Source: an uncultured Lachnospiraceae bacterium (lineage in GTDB: Bacteria; Bacillota; Clostridia; Lachnospirales; Lachnospiraceae). Taken from it: a stretch of DNA of 64,000 bases. A program made the position numbers and the translations under genes. Positions 8,820 through 18,000 of this stretch are shown here, one piece after another. Positions within the stretch are counted from its first letter, which is position 1. The number at the start of each line of letters is the position of its first letter. Where the stretch lies: NCBI GenBank assembly GCA_946554445.1, contig CAMNSD010000015.1, forward strand, positions 32,927 to 96,926. The letters run 5' to 3'. The notes beneath the pieces were generated by a model, which searched no databases, was not told where the DNA came from, and was given only the letters and a program-made list of their open reading frames with translations.

Positions 8820-10292
8820 ATGTATAACAATAGCAGCGAATTGGAGGCATTGGAGATTTTCAGACAGAAGAAGGAACTATTTCCTATGACGGTTGACTGC
8901 TTGGAATCAGAGGCGGGACGGATGCAGGCAGTAAGGCTGGACGGGGTGGGAGAGACACCGGAAGCACCGGATCTGGATGTTATCTGGGCCGGGTTACAAG
9001 ACGGCAAAGGTTGTGTTTTGTGCCAGCTTACAGCAAAGCCTGGCGGCCGTGTTAATTCTTTTTTTGCCAAAGCAATCGACAAGAATCAGCAAGAAATCTC
9101 ACGAGCGAATTTCGTCAGCTTTGGAACGGACAGGGCATATGCCAAGCTGGAAATTCCGAGGGACATCTTTCATGAATGCAGTGTGCAGATGCAGACGGCA
9201 GCGGTAAATGAGAGGGGAGTTGCAGCTGCGAATCAGAGAGTGGTCAGTCTGGAAGATTTGTACATAGGGGAGTTAGAGATACAGTATCAGATTGCAGATC
9301 CGATTGCAGATCCGATTATTAAGGGAGAACATAAACGGATTAGAATCAACTATTATACATATGGAACTAAGGATGGTTATGATTATGCATATCCAGGCAT
9401 AGGAGGTGGGGAGGATCAGATGTATCTGCCTTCCGGCGGAACAATCCGCATCAAAGATAAGGAATTGCGAGAGGCGCGTATGAAATTAATGGTCTCCAAC
9501 GGAGACAAGAGAGCCTTGCATGAACTTAAGCGGACGAAATATCCGGGGGAACCTGAAATCAGGGTAGAGGATGAGCGCATTATGTATCGGTTTGCAGAAA
9601 AGTGGAAGGGAGTAAGGCTGACGGACTGTCTGGGAACCGGATACTCTGAAATGATCAATTATCTATTAAGAATCACTGCGCTGACAAAATATAATAGGAA
9701 GATTATCATGTTGGTGACGAATATAAAGGATATTTGTACCCAAATAGGAGTGGACAGCATAGGAGAAATTCCGGTGATCGAGGCCCAGTTGGACTGCTTT
9801 GGACAGGGAACGATGATCCGCATGGCGGATGGCAGTCAGAAAGCGGTGGAAGAACTAAAAGCAGGCGAAATGGTTCAGACGAGAGATGGCGGAAGCGCTT
9901 CGGTAAAAGAGGTGAAAGTTCAGGATGAACGCCAACTGCTTGGCCTATATCTGGACAATGGGGAAACAGTTTTCCTGACGGATGGACATGCGGTCAATAC
10001 GGCGAACGGTATCTATCCGGTGTATAGGCTGCGGGAGGGGCAGGATGTTATCACAGAACACGGAACAGGGAAGATTTGTCAAATTCTGCCTAAATGCGAA
10101 AGACGTTACACCGTATATTCCTTGTCGCTGGAAGGCGATGAGGAATGGCTGTACGCAGGAGGGATGATGGTACACAGTTCAGACGGCACAGAGTTATTTC
10201 AAGACAGGGATTGGGTGCGGGAGGATTTGCCTGAAGCGTGGAGAAAAGATTATGACAATGCCTTAAATGCGGGGTTGCTCTATGGAAGATAA
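8820..10292 (+). CDS. Protein with C-terminal HINT (hedgehog/intein) domain
   Basis: In this 490-residue protein, residues 1-320 are unrecognised. They are soluble and beta-rich, with a small internal duplication IADPIADPI (158-166). Residues 326-453 form a HINT domain: nucleophile Cys326 in LDCFGQGTMIRM, the GSQKAVEELKAGE strand, block-B TDGHAV (Thr387, His390) and a last strand GGMMVHSS. The usual terminal Asn after the penultimate His is replaced by Ser453, as in hedgehog-type domains that cannot complete splicing. A 37-residue tail follows. AGGAGG lies 8 bases before the ATG. It may release or ligate its N-terminal part by a thioester, but this is untested. Confidence 0.75.
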   Translation: MYNNSSELEALEIFRQKKELFPMTVDCLESEAGRMQAVRLDGVGETPEAPDLDVIWAGLQDGKGCVLCQLTAKPGGRVNSFFAKAIDKNQQEISRANFVSFGTDRAYAKLEIPRDIFHECSVQMQTAAVNERGVAAANQRVVSLEDLYIGELEIQYQIADPIADPIIKGEHKRIRINYYTYGTKDGYDYAYPGIGGGEDQMYLPSGGTIRIKDKELREARMKLMVSNGDKRALHELKRTKYPGEPEIRVEDERIMYRFAEKWKGVRLTDCLGTGYSEMINYLLRITALTKYNRKIIMLVTNIKDICTQIGVDSIGEIPVIEAQLDCFGQGTMIRMADGSQKAVEELKAGEMVQTRDGGSASVKEVKVQDERQLLGLYLDNGETVFLTDGHAVNTANGIYPVYRLREGQDVITEHGTGKICQILPKCERRYTVYSLSLEGDEEWLYAGGMMVHSSDGTELFQDRDWVREDLPEAWRKDYDNALNAGLLYGR

Positions 10293-12504
10293 AAGGGATT
10301 TGTGTCTTATTAATGTTCAGATTGATGAAGAAGAGGAGAGGTATCGATTCGATATTTATCCAGAGCTGTTCAATGGCGAGAGTATTGCATTGTATTGGGA
10401 ACAGTCAGGAGACACGATTCTGAAAGAATGGACAGAGTCGGATGAAGAGGCTGATAATATAACAATTCGGAAAGAGGTGTTACAGAAACAGGCCTATGCG
10501 TATCTCGTTAAAAAGGAGGGAGATAACAAGGGCGTCCCGTTCAGGATTCTCACGCGGACGCCGGATATACGGCAGATATTGCTTATGCCGGATGGAAAAA
10601 TCAGGATATGTGTTGACATACAGGATGAGTATTCTGAGTCAGCCGGATTGCAGATAGAAATTTTGGCGGGGGAGCGGAAATCGGCGGTCCTGCGTCTGCA
10701 TCAGGGAGAACGAGAATTTGATTTAGCGCAGGCGGGTATTGTTACGACGCAGAGTGGATTGATCAGACTCAGGATACGTTTTTATACGGAGGATGAAAAT
10801 CACTATCGAATGACCGGCGCGCAGACTGATGTGGAACTAGCGCTCAATCCGCCGAAAATAGTCAGGGTAGTCGGAGAAGAATCGCAGATTGCGATTCGGG
10901 TGGCGGATGAGCCGAAGAAACCGTTGTATGCCAGGATTTGTCAGGCTGGCAGACCGCTTTATACGCTGCCGTGTGAAAGAGACACACAGACAGCAGTTGA
11001 TTATGTGGTTTCTACGGATCAGTTGAATCTCATGCAGGGCGCTTATACAGTGGAAATCGCCTGCTGGAATGCGGTGACTTTTTCGTACTGGTCAGAGCCG
11101 GTTCCGGTGCTGATGAAATCTCCGGTAATAGAAAGAATCCAGACCGGGAAGGCGGGGCGGACGATATGGATGGAGGAATGCGGGCACTATTTTTGGCAAG
11201 AAAAATATGAAAGGACCGACCGGATTATTGTTGCGGATAGAAAGATACCTGAAATCAGGTATGCAAATCAATATGATTCTGTCATCTCATTAAGTCCGCC
11301 GGCCAAAGCGCCGGACAGGATAGAGAATTGTTTCTATTTGCAGGAAGGCTGTTATCGTCTCGCGGAAGCTGAAATGGTCTGTGAATTGCAGGAAATTTAT
11401 AAAGAGGAATATTGTAACAATGACTCTTTTCAGATCATAATCGGGGACAATAAAAGCGCAAGTCTCCACATTCTCATCCGGGAAAGTTCTCGGCAGAGGA
11501 TGAAAGAGGATTTTAAAAAATTGTTAGAGTCAGTATGCAAAACTTATGCGCAGCTGGAGGAATTGACCGGGTGTTTTGGCCATATGCCGTTAATGGCAGA
11601 AGATATGTTGGGTGTCAGATACGGATACGATGCCGGTGAAGGATACTGCGATCTTCATGCGGGAATGGAGTTATGTTTTGATTATGAGCAGTATCAGAAT
11701 ATTCCGGAGGTGAAAACGCTGTCGGAAGCAAAAGAATGCGATATGGCATCAAAACAGGAAGATTCCGTCAGAGCAGATATGCCGCAGGAACGGCACGAGG
11801 ATAAGATAACTAATCAGGAATTGAGCGGGTTTACGGGAAGCGGGAGCAGCACATTTCCCTGTGTTTTGAGAAATGGTGAGATTACTTTTGAGCCTTTTGC
11901 GCGGGGCATGAATCAGGATATGGGATTTATTCCCGCGGGAAGAGAGCCGAATGATCTGCAAAAAGCCGATCTGCAATGGGAGTGGCATGTTGATGGCTGC
12001 CCCAAGGATAAATTTGGAATGGTGATTGAAGCGCCGAAGCTGGACGGGGTGAGTATCGGTATGGCAGCAGGGATTTGGGACGCCCTGTTTGCCGGTTTTT
12101 CCCAACCCTTTGTGCGGCTGTTATGTCCGCAGGAGTGGAAACGGAGCGAATGTACAAATTACGGAAGCGTAAAGTATTTTGATAATATCTGTCTGGCGGC
12201 GGCTGACACCTATCAGAAACTTGTGGAAGCGACAGACCAATATTATCAGCGGGGAGGAATGCTTAGAGATGTGTGCTATGTCTGTTTCAGAGGCAGGACA
12301 GCCATTCGGATTATGATACATATTTTTGTGGAAGGCCATCCTCAGGTGTGTGCGCTGGGTACGACGCTGGGAGATATGGCAACGGCCTATGGGCTTGGCA
12401 GCAGGGTGCGGCTGGAACGCTTGTGTCAAGGCAGGCATGTGCTGTTTGCGGATGCGAGTATGGATATTCCGCTCTATATAGGAGACAGGATATGCAGCGG
12501 GTGA
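10282..12504 (+). CDS. Unknown large beta-rich protein of the HINT cassette
   Basis: This protein has about 740 residues, no signal peptide and no membrane segment. I do not recognise the family. Residues roughly 80-300 look like three consecutive Ig- or FN3-like sandwiches, with proline-led strand starts such as NPPKIVRVVGEES and SPVIERIQTGKAG. A low-complexity charged linker follows near 480-530. The last 60 residues (VCALGTTLGDMATAYGLG, then LFADASMDIPLYIGD) have a weak resemblance to a beta-grasp or SLBB-like domain. The start is uncertain: ATG 10282 overlaps the HINT gene by 11 bases and ATG 10267 by 26. The overlap suggests translational coupling. Confidence 0.6.
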   Translation: MEDKRDLCLINVQIDEEEERYRFDIYPELFNGESIALYWEQSGDTILKEWTESDEEADNITIRKEVLQKQAYAYLVKKEGDNKGVPFRILTRTPDIRQILLMPDGKIRICVDIQDEYSESAGLQIEILAGERKSAVLRLHQGEREFDLAQAGIVTTQSGLIRLRIRFYTEDENHYRMTGAQTDVELALNPPKIVRVVGEESQIAIRVADEPKKPLYARICQAGRPLYTLPCERDTQTAVDYVVSTDQLNLMQGAYTVEIACWNAVTFSYWSEPVPVLMKSPVIERIQTGKAGRTIWMEECGHYFWQEKYERTDRIIVADRKIPEIRYANQYDSVISLSPPAKAPDRIENCFYLQEGCYRLAEAEMVCELQEIYKEEYCNNDSFQIIIGDNKSASLHILIRESSRQRMKEDFKKLLESVCKTYAQLEELTGCFGHMPLMAEDMLGVRYGYDAGEGYCDLHAGMELCFDYEQYQNIPEVKTLSEAKECDMASKQEDSVRADMPQERHEDKITNQELSGFTGSGSSTFPCVLRNGEITFEPFARGMNQDMGFIPAGREPNDLQKADLQWEWHVDGCPKDKFGMVIEAPKLDGVSIGMAAGIWDALFAGFSQPFVRLLCPQEWKRSECTNYGSVKYFDNICLAAADTYQKLVEATDQYYQRGGMLRDVCYVCFRGRTAIRIMIHIFVEGHPQVCALGTTLGDMATAYGLGSRVRLERLCQGRHVLFADASMDIPLYIGDRICSG

Positions 12505-14402
12505 GTACATTCAGCAGGATTGCGCCAAAACTGTATCAGCTGGGAAAAGAACCGGCCTATGTGTATTTGCCGGAGAAGGCGGGGAAACCGGCAGGCAGGG
12601 AAGCGGAGGCTGGTGGAACAGAAACAGAAACTGAGATGGGTGGCGTAGAATTATACAGACGAGGGGGATTATTTATCTATCTGCGGTATCCGGTGGAAAG
12701 ATTTAACGAACCGCTGCTTTCTTTTGCGGCAAAATATCACGGCCGCGCTACGACTCTTTTCCTGGATAATGGTAGTGCCTATCTGCAGAATTGGAAAGGA
12801 TGGAACTGGTCCTTACAGGATGCGAGTATCAGAAGGGGCACAATATTGTCCCTCTATGGATATAATCTGTTGGTGCCGCGCGAGACATCGGTCGAAGTGG
12901 ATGAGGAAGGAATCCATTTTCAGAGGCTCCTTTTTGACAGAAAGGAGATAGAAGCGTGTCGGGTTATACTGTTCTGGAACGGAGAGATTCGCTTTGTGTG
13001 CAGGGCGGGAAAGGCGTTTATGAAAGAGACGCATATCCGCTATGTCCTGGAATGCTATGATGATTTTACGCGCAGGCATGGAGTGGTTATCTGTGATACA
13101 GGAGAACCCCGATTGGAGGCGCGAATTGCAGGAACCCGAGAAGGATATTTGCCGGCAGACGGCCAGATGGGAACAGCGGATGGGGAGAGCGGCGCCGATT
13201 CTTGGGTGCAGGCCAATCTTTGTTGGAACATCAACAAAGAAACGACGTTTGATTTTGACAAGAATACAATACTTCATTTTTTTGGCTATCCGGCTATAGA
13301 AATGGAAACCTGCAGCTGCCGTTTTGCGAGAGGTATCACACAGTATTATCTGGCAATCAGTGGCGAAGGACATTTCCTGGATAGTGCGGATGTGTCTGTG
13401 GGATCCAAAGGATGTTTTCGAATCAGCCGGGGCGACAGGGTGGAGGTGGCTATCCTGCCGGAAGGCTATCTGGGGGAGGAAAAGAAATGCGCGGATGTAT
13501 CCGTACTGAAAATACAGTCGCCGTTCTATGCATCAGGGATTGAGATGGAGGGTGGCTTTGCTGTCCCGGTATTTCCTTCTGGAAATGACCACACAAGTCA
13601 ATGTGCAAAAAGGAAATTGGAGAAAAAAGTACAAAAGACTGGTGCCCCGGCATATCACAGGAATGTATGGTTCAGCAGCGGGTGTTTGGAAACCTGTATC
13701 CGAAAACGGGAGATTCTATGGTATAACCTGTATGGCACAGAGAGGGGATTTCCTGGGATAGCCCTGTGTTATCCGGGAGAGGAACTTGCACAGGCATTGA
13801 TGATGGAGGAAAGTTTTGTAGCGCTGGATTACCGCGCGCGGCAGTTTTTTGCCATTCCCTATACGATAGACAGCGAAGCGTTGTCTCGTGCGGTGCAAAT
13901 GGGATATCCTCAGGAAAAGAGAGAACTGTTGATGAAATATTATCCCAAAGGACAAGTGTTTCTGGGGGAGGAGTCTTTTAAACGCGGTATTTTGCAGGCG
14001 GATTGTCCGTACACGGAGGAACTTGGAAGGGCTTGCCACCATTATAGAGTTTCGGTGGAGGGACAGGCGTTGGAGTTTGCCCCGGAATCGTGGGAGAGGC
14101 AGCGAATCCTTCTGGCAGTGAAACAAGGGCGGACACATTCCCTGCAGGAACTCGTCGAAGAAGCGGGAACGTGGAGTTTCCCGTCTGAGGATAAAGAAGC
14201 GGCACAGAGGCTTCTTCAAAAAATCTGTGGAAAAGCACAGGAAACTGTGCGGGAGTCTGTGGTCAGAAATCCTGCATGGGAAGGCAGCCTTGTGGTATGC
14301 GCCGGGACCGAACAGGAAAGATCAAGCTGGCTATTGGCTTTGGAGGCAAAAACCGGTGCGGCAGTCTTGTATAGGATACAGGAAGATGCCGCATCCATTT
14401 AG
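12492..14402 (+). CDS. Unknown protein of the HINT cassette
   Basis: This protein has about 636 residues, starting MQRVSTFSRIAPKLYQLGKE. GGAG at 12481-12484 lies 7 bases before the ATG, and the gene overlaps its predecessor by 13 bases. The frame is open for 73 more codons upstream, but those codons lie under the preceding gene. It has no signal peptide or membrane segment. Many short aromatic-rich strands (LFLDNGSAYLQNWKGWNW) suggest beta sheets, and the C-terminal 150 residues are more helical. I do not recognise a family or active site. Confidence 0.6.
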   Translation: MQRVSTFSRIAPKLYQLGKEPAYVYLPEKAGKPAGREAEAGGTETETEMGGVELYRRGGLFIYLRYPVERFNEPLLSFAAKYHGRATTLFLDNGSAYLQNWKGWNWSLQDASIRRGTILSLYGYNLLVPRETSVEVDEEGIHFQRLLFDRKEIEACRVILFWNGEIRFVCRAGKAFMKETHIRYVLECYDDFTRRHGVVICDTGEPRLEARIAGTREGYLPADGQMGTADGESGADSWVQANLCWNINKETTFDFDKNTILHFFGYPAIEMETCSCRFARGITQYYLAISGEGHFLDSADVSVGSKGCFRISRGDRVEVAILPEGYLGEEKKCADVSVLKIQSPFYASGIEMEGGFAVPVFPSGNDHTSQCAKRKLEKKVQKTGAPAYHRNVWFSSGCLETCIRKREILWYNLYGTERGFPGIALCYPGEELAQALMMEESFVALDYRARQFFAIPYTIDSEALSRAVQMGYPQEKRELLMKYYPKGQVFLGEESFKRGILQADCPYTEELGRACHHYRVSVEGQALEFAPESWERQRILLAVKQGRTHSLQELVEEAGTWSFPSEDKEAAQRLLQKICGKAQETVRESVVRNPAWEGSLVVCAGTEQERSSWLLALEAKTGAAVLYRIQEDAASI

Positions 14403-14418
14403 AAAGGAGACGAGTAGA

Positions 14419-15039
14419 ATGTCGGATAAAATGGCAAATGTACAGGCGTCTGTGGAAGCGCAGATATTTGGGGCAAATGTTATGGCGATGTTGTCGAGGG
14501 AGGAGACGACGGAGGATGTGGAAGGGGAAGACAAAGTAAGAGAAAAAATAACAACAAAATTTCTTGTTATGCCGTCTGAACTGACTGAGAATATGCCGTT
14601 TGGCGTTGAAGACATTGTGAAGGAGATTAATGAGACCATATATAAAATTGAGAATAATGTGAAAACCATTGAAGAGAAAAAGGAGGTTCCTTCTTATGTG
14701 GATGCTAAAGATGTCCAAAATGCTATGGATGTTGTCGGGCTGGGGAACGCTACCCTCACTTTCACACAGACATTTATTTATTATACGAAGGTGAAACAAA
14801 CATTGAAGGACAAGAATTCTGCCACAAATAACGGTGAATCTGAAGATTCCACGGAGTCGGAAGATAACTCAAACATGGAATATGCTATTGGTATTCATAT
14901 AAAGGGTAGTGATCCTAAACCGAAAGACTTTAGTTTCCTGACAATCAGGGAAGCCTATATCAATGTCTGGAATACTAACAGGCAGAAGGTTCTGGAACGC
15001 ATGAAGATCTGGACGGAGGAACAGCTAGGGATAGAGTAG
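14419..15039 (+). CDS. Unknown small acidic protein of the HINT cassette
   Basis: This is a 206-residue soluble protein, acidic in the middle (a Ser/Glu/Asn-rich linker near residues 136-155). AGGAG precedes the ATG. Residues 55-90 form an amphipathic helix (VEDIVKEINETIYKIENN). The rest alternates short strands and helices and ends in a helix with KIWTEEQLGIE. I recognise no family. Its position between two very large unknown proteins suggests an adaptor or chaperone, but nothing in the sequence proves that. Confidence 0.55.
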   Translation: MSDKMANVQASVEAQIFGANVMAMLSREETTEDVEGEDKVREKITTKFLVMPSELTENMPFGVEDIVKEINETIYKIENNVKTIEEKKEVPSYVDAKDVQNAMDVVGLGNATLTFTQTFIYYTKVKQTLKDKNSATNNGESEDSTESEDNSNMEYAIGIHIKGSDPKPKDFSFLTIREAYINVWNTNRQKVLERMKIWTEEQLGIE

Positions 15040-15050
15040 CGGAGGAACAT

Positions 15051-18000
15051 ATGAATGCACAGATTATGCTGGTTTTCGACATAGGCGACTGCGGCGAAGG
15101 GCGTCTGTATGCCGGTATCATGGACGGGACGCCGGACCGTTTTGCCGGGGAACTGTATTTTCATAAAGGGATCAATTTTCAGGAAGCCGCCGAGTTATTC
15201 GGCGGCGAACTTGTATATCCTCAGGATTTGGAGGGGAAGGGATTTGAGATAGGGCAGGAACTTGCGCTGCGGGCTGCAATCCACTATGAAGTCACGTCCG
15301 GTTCCTTTGGGGTGCAGGCAGCTTTTACAAAGAGATGGGACGGCCGGTGGGGATGCGGCGCTTTTTGTATGATGCAGATACGGGGAAGTGTGGAATATAC
15401 AGGTAAACCTGACGGACAGTATAGGTTCAGCCTGTCAGGAGAGTTCAGCCTGGAAAAATCGAAGAGCGAATCCATGGATGGATCCAAGGACGGATTTAAG
15501 GGCGAACCAGAGAACAAGGCTGTATTGCATGGCAAAGCCGCCATGTTTTTGGCGGCAAAGCCTGCAGCGCCGGATAAAGATACCTATGATATGGAGGTTG
15601 ACAATGAGACGCCGGCCACAGTGCTTTTCTTGGAGTGCGGCTATATGGAGCCGGGAAATTTTATATCCACCGTAACGGGAACGGATAGCTATGAGGAACT
15701 TCCGATTCCAATTGAATATGCGGATAAGAAGCCGAAGAAATTTATGAAATTGAAGGCGGAATTAAATCTGACGGATGGTACATTTATGATGCAGGGGTGC
15801 TATCGGTTTCAGGAGAGTGTCGAACTGGACGCCATGTTTTATCTTTCAACGAAAGATGAGAACGATAAGTGGTGGATGGTTTTGCAGCTTCATCTGCGCT
15901 CTTTGTCTGAGATTTCTGATGAGTTGGAGAACGCCGGTCAGTTTTTAGGTCTGGGAGAGATTGATGCAGAAGTCATCCTCTCCAATACGACACAGAAGAT
16001 TACGATATCCGATCAACAGATGCTGCTTCCCCTGGATAGCGGTTCACAGACGGATGGACAGGGAATGGTCCCTGCTGGGAATGTTCATGAACTGGAAATC
16101 CGTCACGGTTTGACCTTTCGTGTGCGTCTGGATTTGCGCGACAGCTTGTTAAAGGAAGCTGTGGATATGCAGGGAGATTGTATCGTATCCGGTTTTATTC
16201 CCTCTAAAAAGGGTGAGGCCATTATCCTTTCTGGATTCGTGCAAAAGATTGTTTTCTTGCAGTTTCTTGATTTAAATGATTTGCATATCAGCCTGACAAA
16301 GGAGAGAGGAAATAAGGTTTTCGCTTTTCGGGCAGCAGGAGAGTTGAAGTTTTCTTTTCAAGAACTTACGCTGCCTGCAATCCAGGCTGAAATATCGCTG
16401 GAAAAAGACGAGACGCAAAAGAAAGTGGAATTGTGCGGCAGAGTCGGCAGGATTGAAAAGCCACTGGGGATTCCCTACACCGTATTGGAAGAAATTTCCT
16501 TTCATGCCATTTCAAAGGTTACTTTTAATCATAACACGGAAAGTGTGGAAAGGAAAAAGGAGAAGGCCGTATATTTTAAGGGCAAGGCATCGATTGCCGG
16601 GGTATCGTTGGGAGCGTGGGTTTTGTTTGCAGAGCATAATCCGGCTGTCATAAAGATTGAGATAGGGGTAGGACAGAAACTCTCCATCAGCCGCTTTGTC
16701 AGCCAATACTGCGGTTGTGGGTGGAACGATTATCTGGATATTTCTTTCTACAATGGAGCCATATGCTATTGTGCGGGGAAGAGGGATGTTTGTATAGAGG
16801 GGACATATTATAAGCACGGTTTTCATGCACAGGTGAATACCAAGATTTTCTTTTTCCCGGAAATGAGTCTGTCTATTTGCGTTGACGATAACGGTCTGAC
16901 GGCGGCGGCGCAGCTGTGCGAGAAATTCAGCCTGGCGTTTCTTGCGTTTTACCTTAAAAAAAAGGATGAGATGGGCCAAACGGTCACTATAGGACCGGAG
17001 GTTTCCATCAGCGTATCAAAGAAGCAGGGAAGGCAGTTTGCCATCAAGACCAGAGTAGAAATTTTTACCGTCGATATGGGAGAAATAACCGTTACCATGA
17101 AAAAAAACATTTTCCGTGGTACACTGTCTTTTTACCCAAAGGTGCCGATATGGGGTGCGATTGGATTTACCATAGACAAAAAGGGATTCAGGCTGGATAA
17201 ATGCACGATTCCGGATTTTAAATTGGATAAATTTAAGATTCCTTCCATGAATCTGGGAAGCGGCGGTAACGGGTGTCATGTAAAGATTCTGGAGAGTCCT
17301 AAGATCAAGACGAAGTCCAAGATAGATCTGAAACGGTTTTCCTGGACAAAGAGCGGTGTGACTGCCACCTTCAACCTGATCGTCATATTGAAATCAGAGT
17401 CGATTTTCTCGACGGAAAAAGAAGGCGATGAGGTTGTCACGCTTCCTTTCAGAGAATTGCCTTTGGAGATAAAAAAGGAGGATTGTGAAACTGTATCCTT
17501 TGAAAAATTGACAGAAGTCCTTTTGAGAAACATCGCAACAATTACAGGAAAAATGTTTGAGCAAGTCATTACTTTACAGTGCTTTGATAATGTCCTGACG
17601 GAAAAAGGAATCAAAAATCTAATCAGATTTCTTACGATAGAGGGGATTACATGGGGCGTCAATGAATTGGTAAGCTATTTAATCTGTCAAGCATTAAAAG
17701 AAGCGGTGGCAAAGGGGCTGGCTAATGCGCTGACGAGTCTGGCGGCGGTTCCTTTAGTGTTGTTGGAAGGCCCGACCATGATTCTGGGAGGATTTTTGGG
17801 CACCATGGACGCCGATGGAAATTATACAGCGGGCAAGAGAGCGCCGGAGGAAAATAAGGACGAACCAGAGAAAAATCCCGAACAACCGAAAGCGCCGAGT
17901 TTATCATTTGAAGAAGATAAATTGTATATTCAGTGGTGTGCCTGTGGGAATGCACAGGGGTATTATCCGATGATATTCGACGCGGAAGACGTAGGGAAAA

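Noticed and set aside
12273..12491. Longer N-terminus for the gene at 12492
   Set aside because: These codons lie fully under the preceding gene in another frame, and the ribosome binding site is at 12481, right before ATG 12492.
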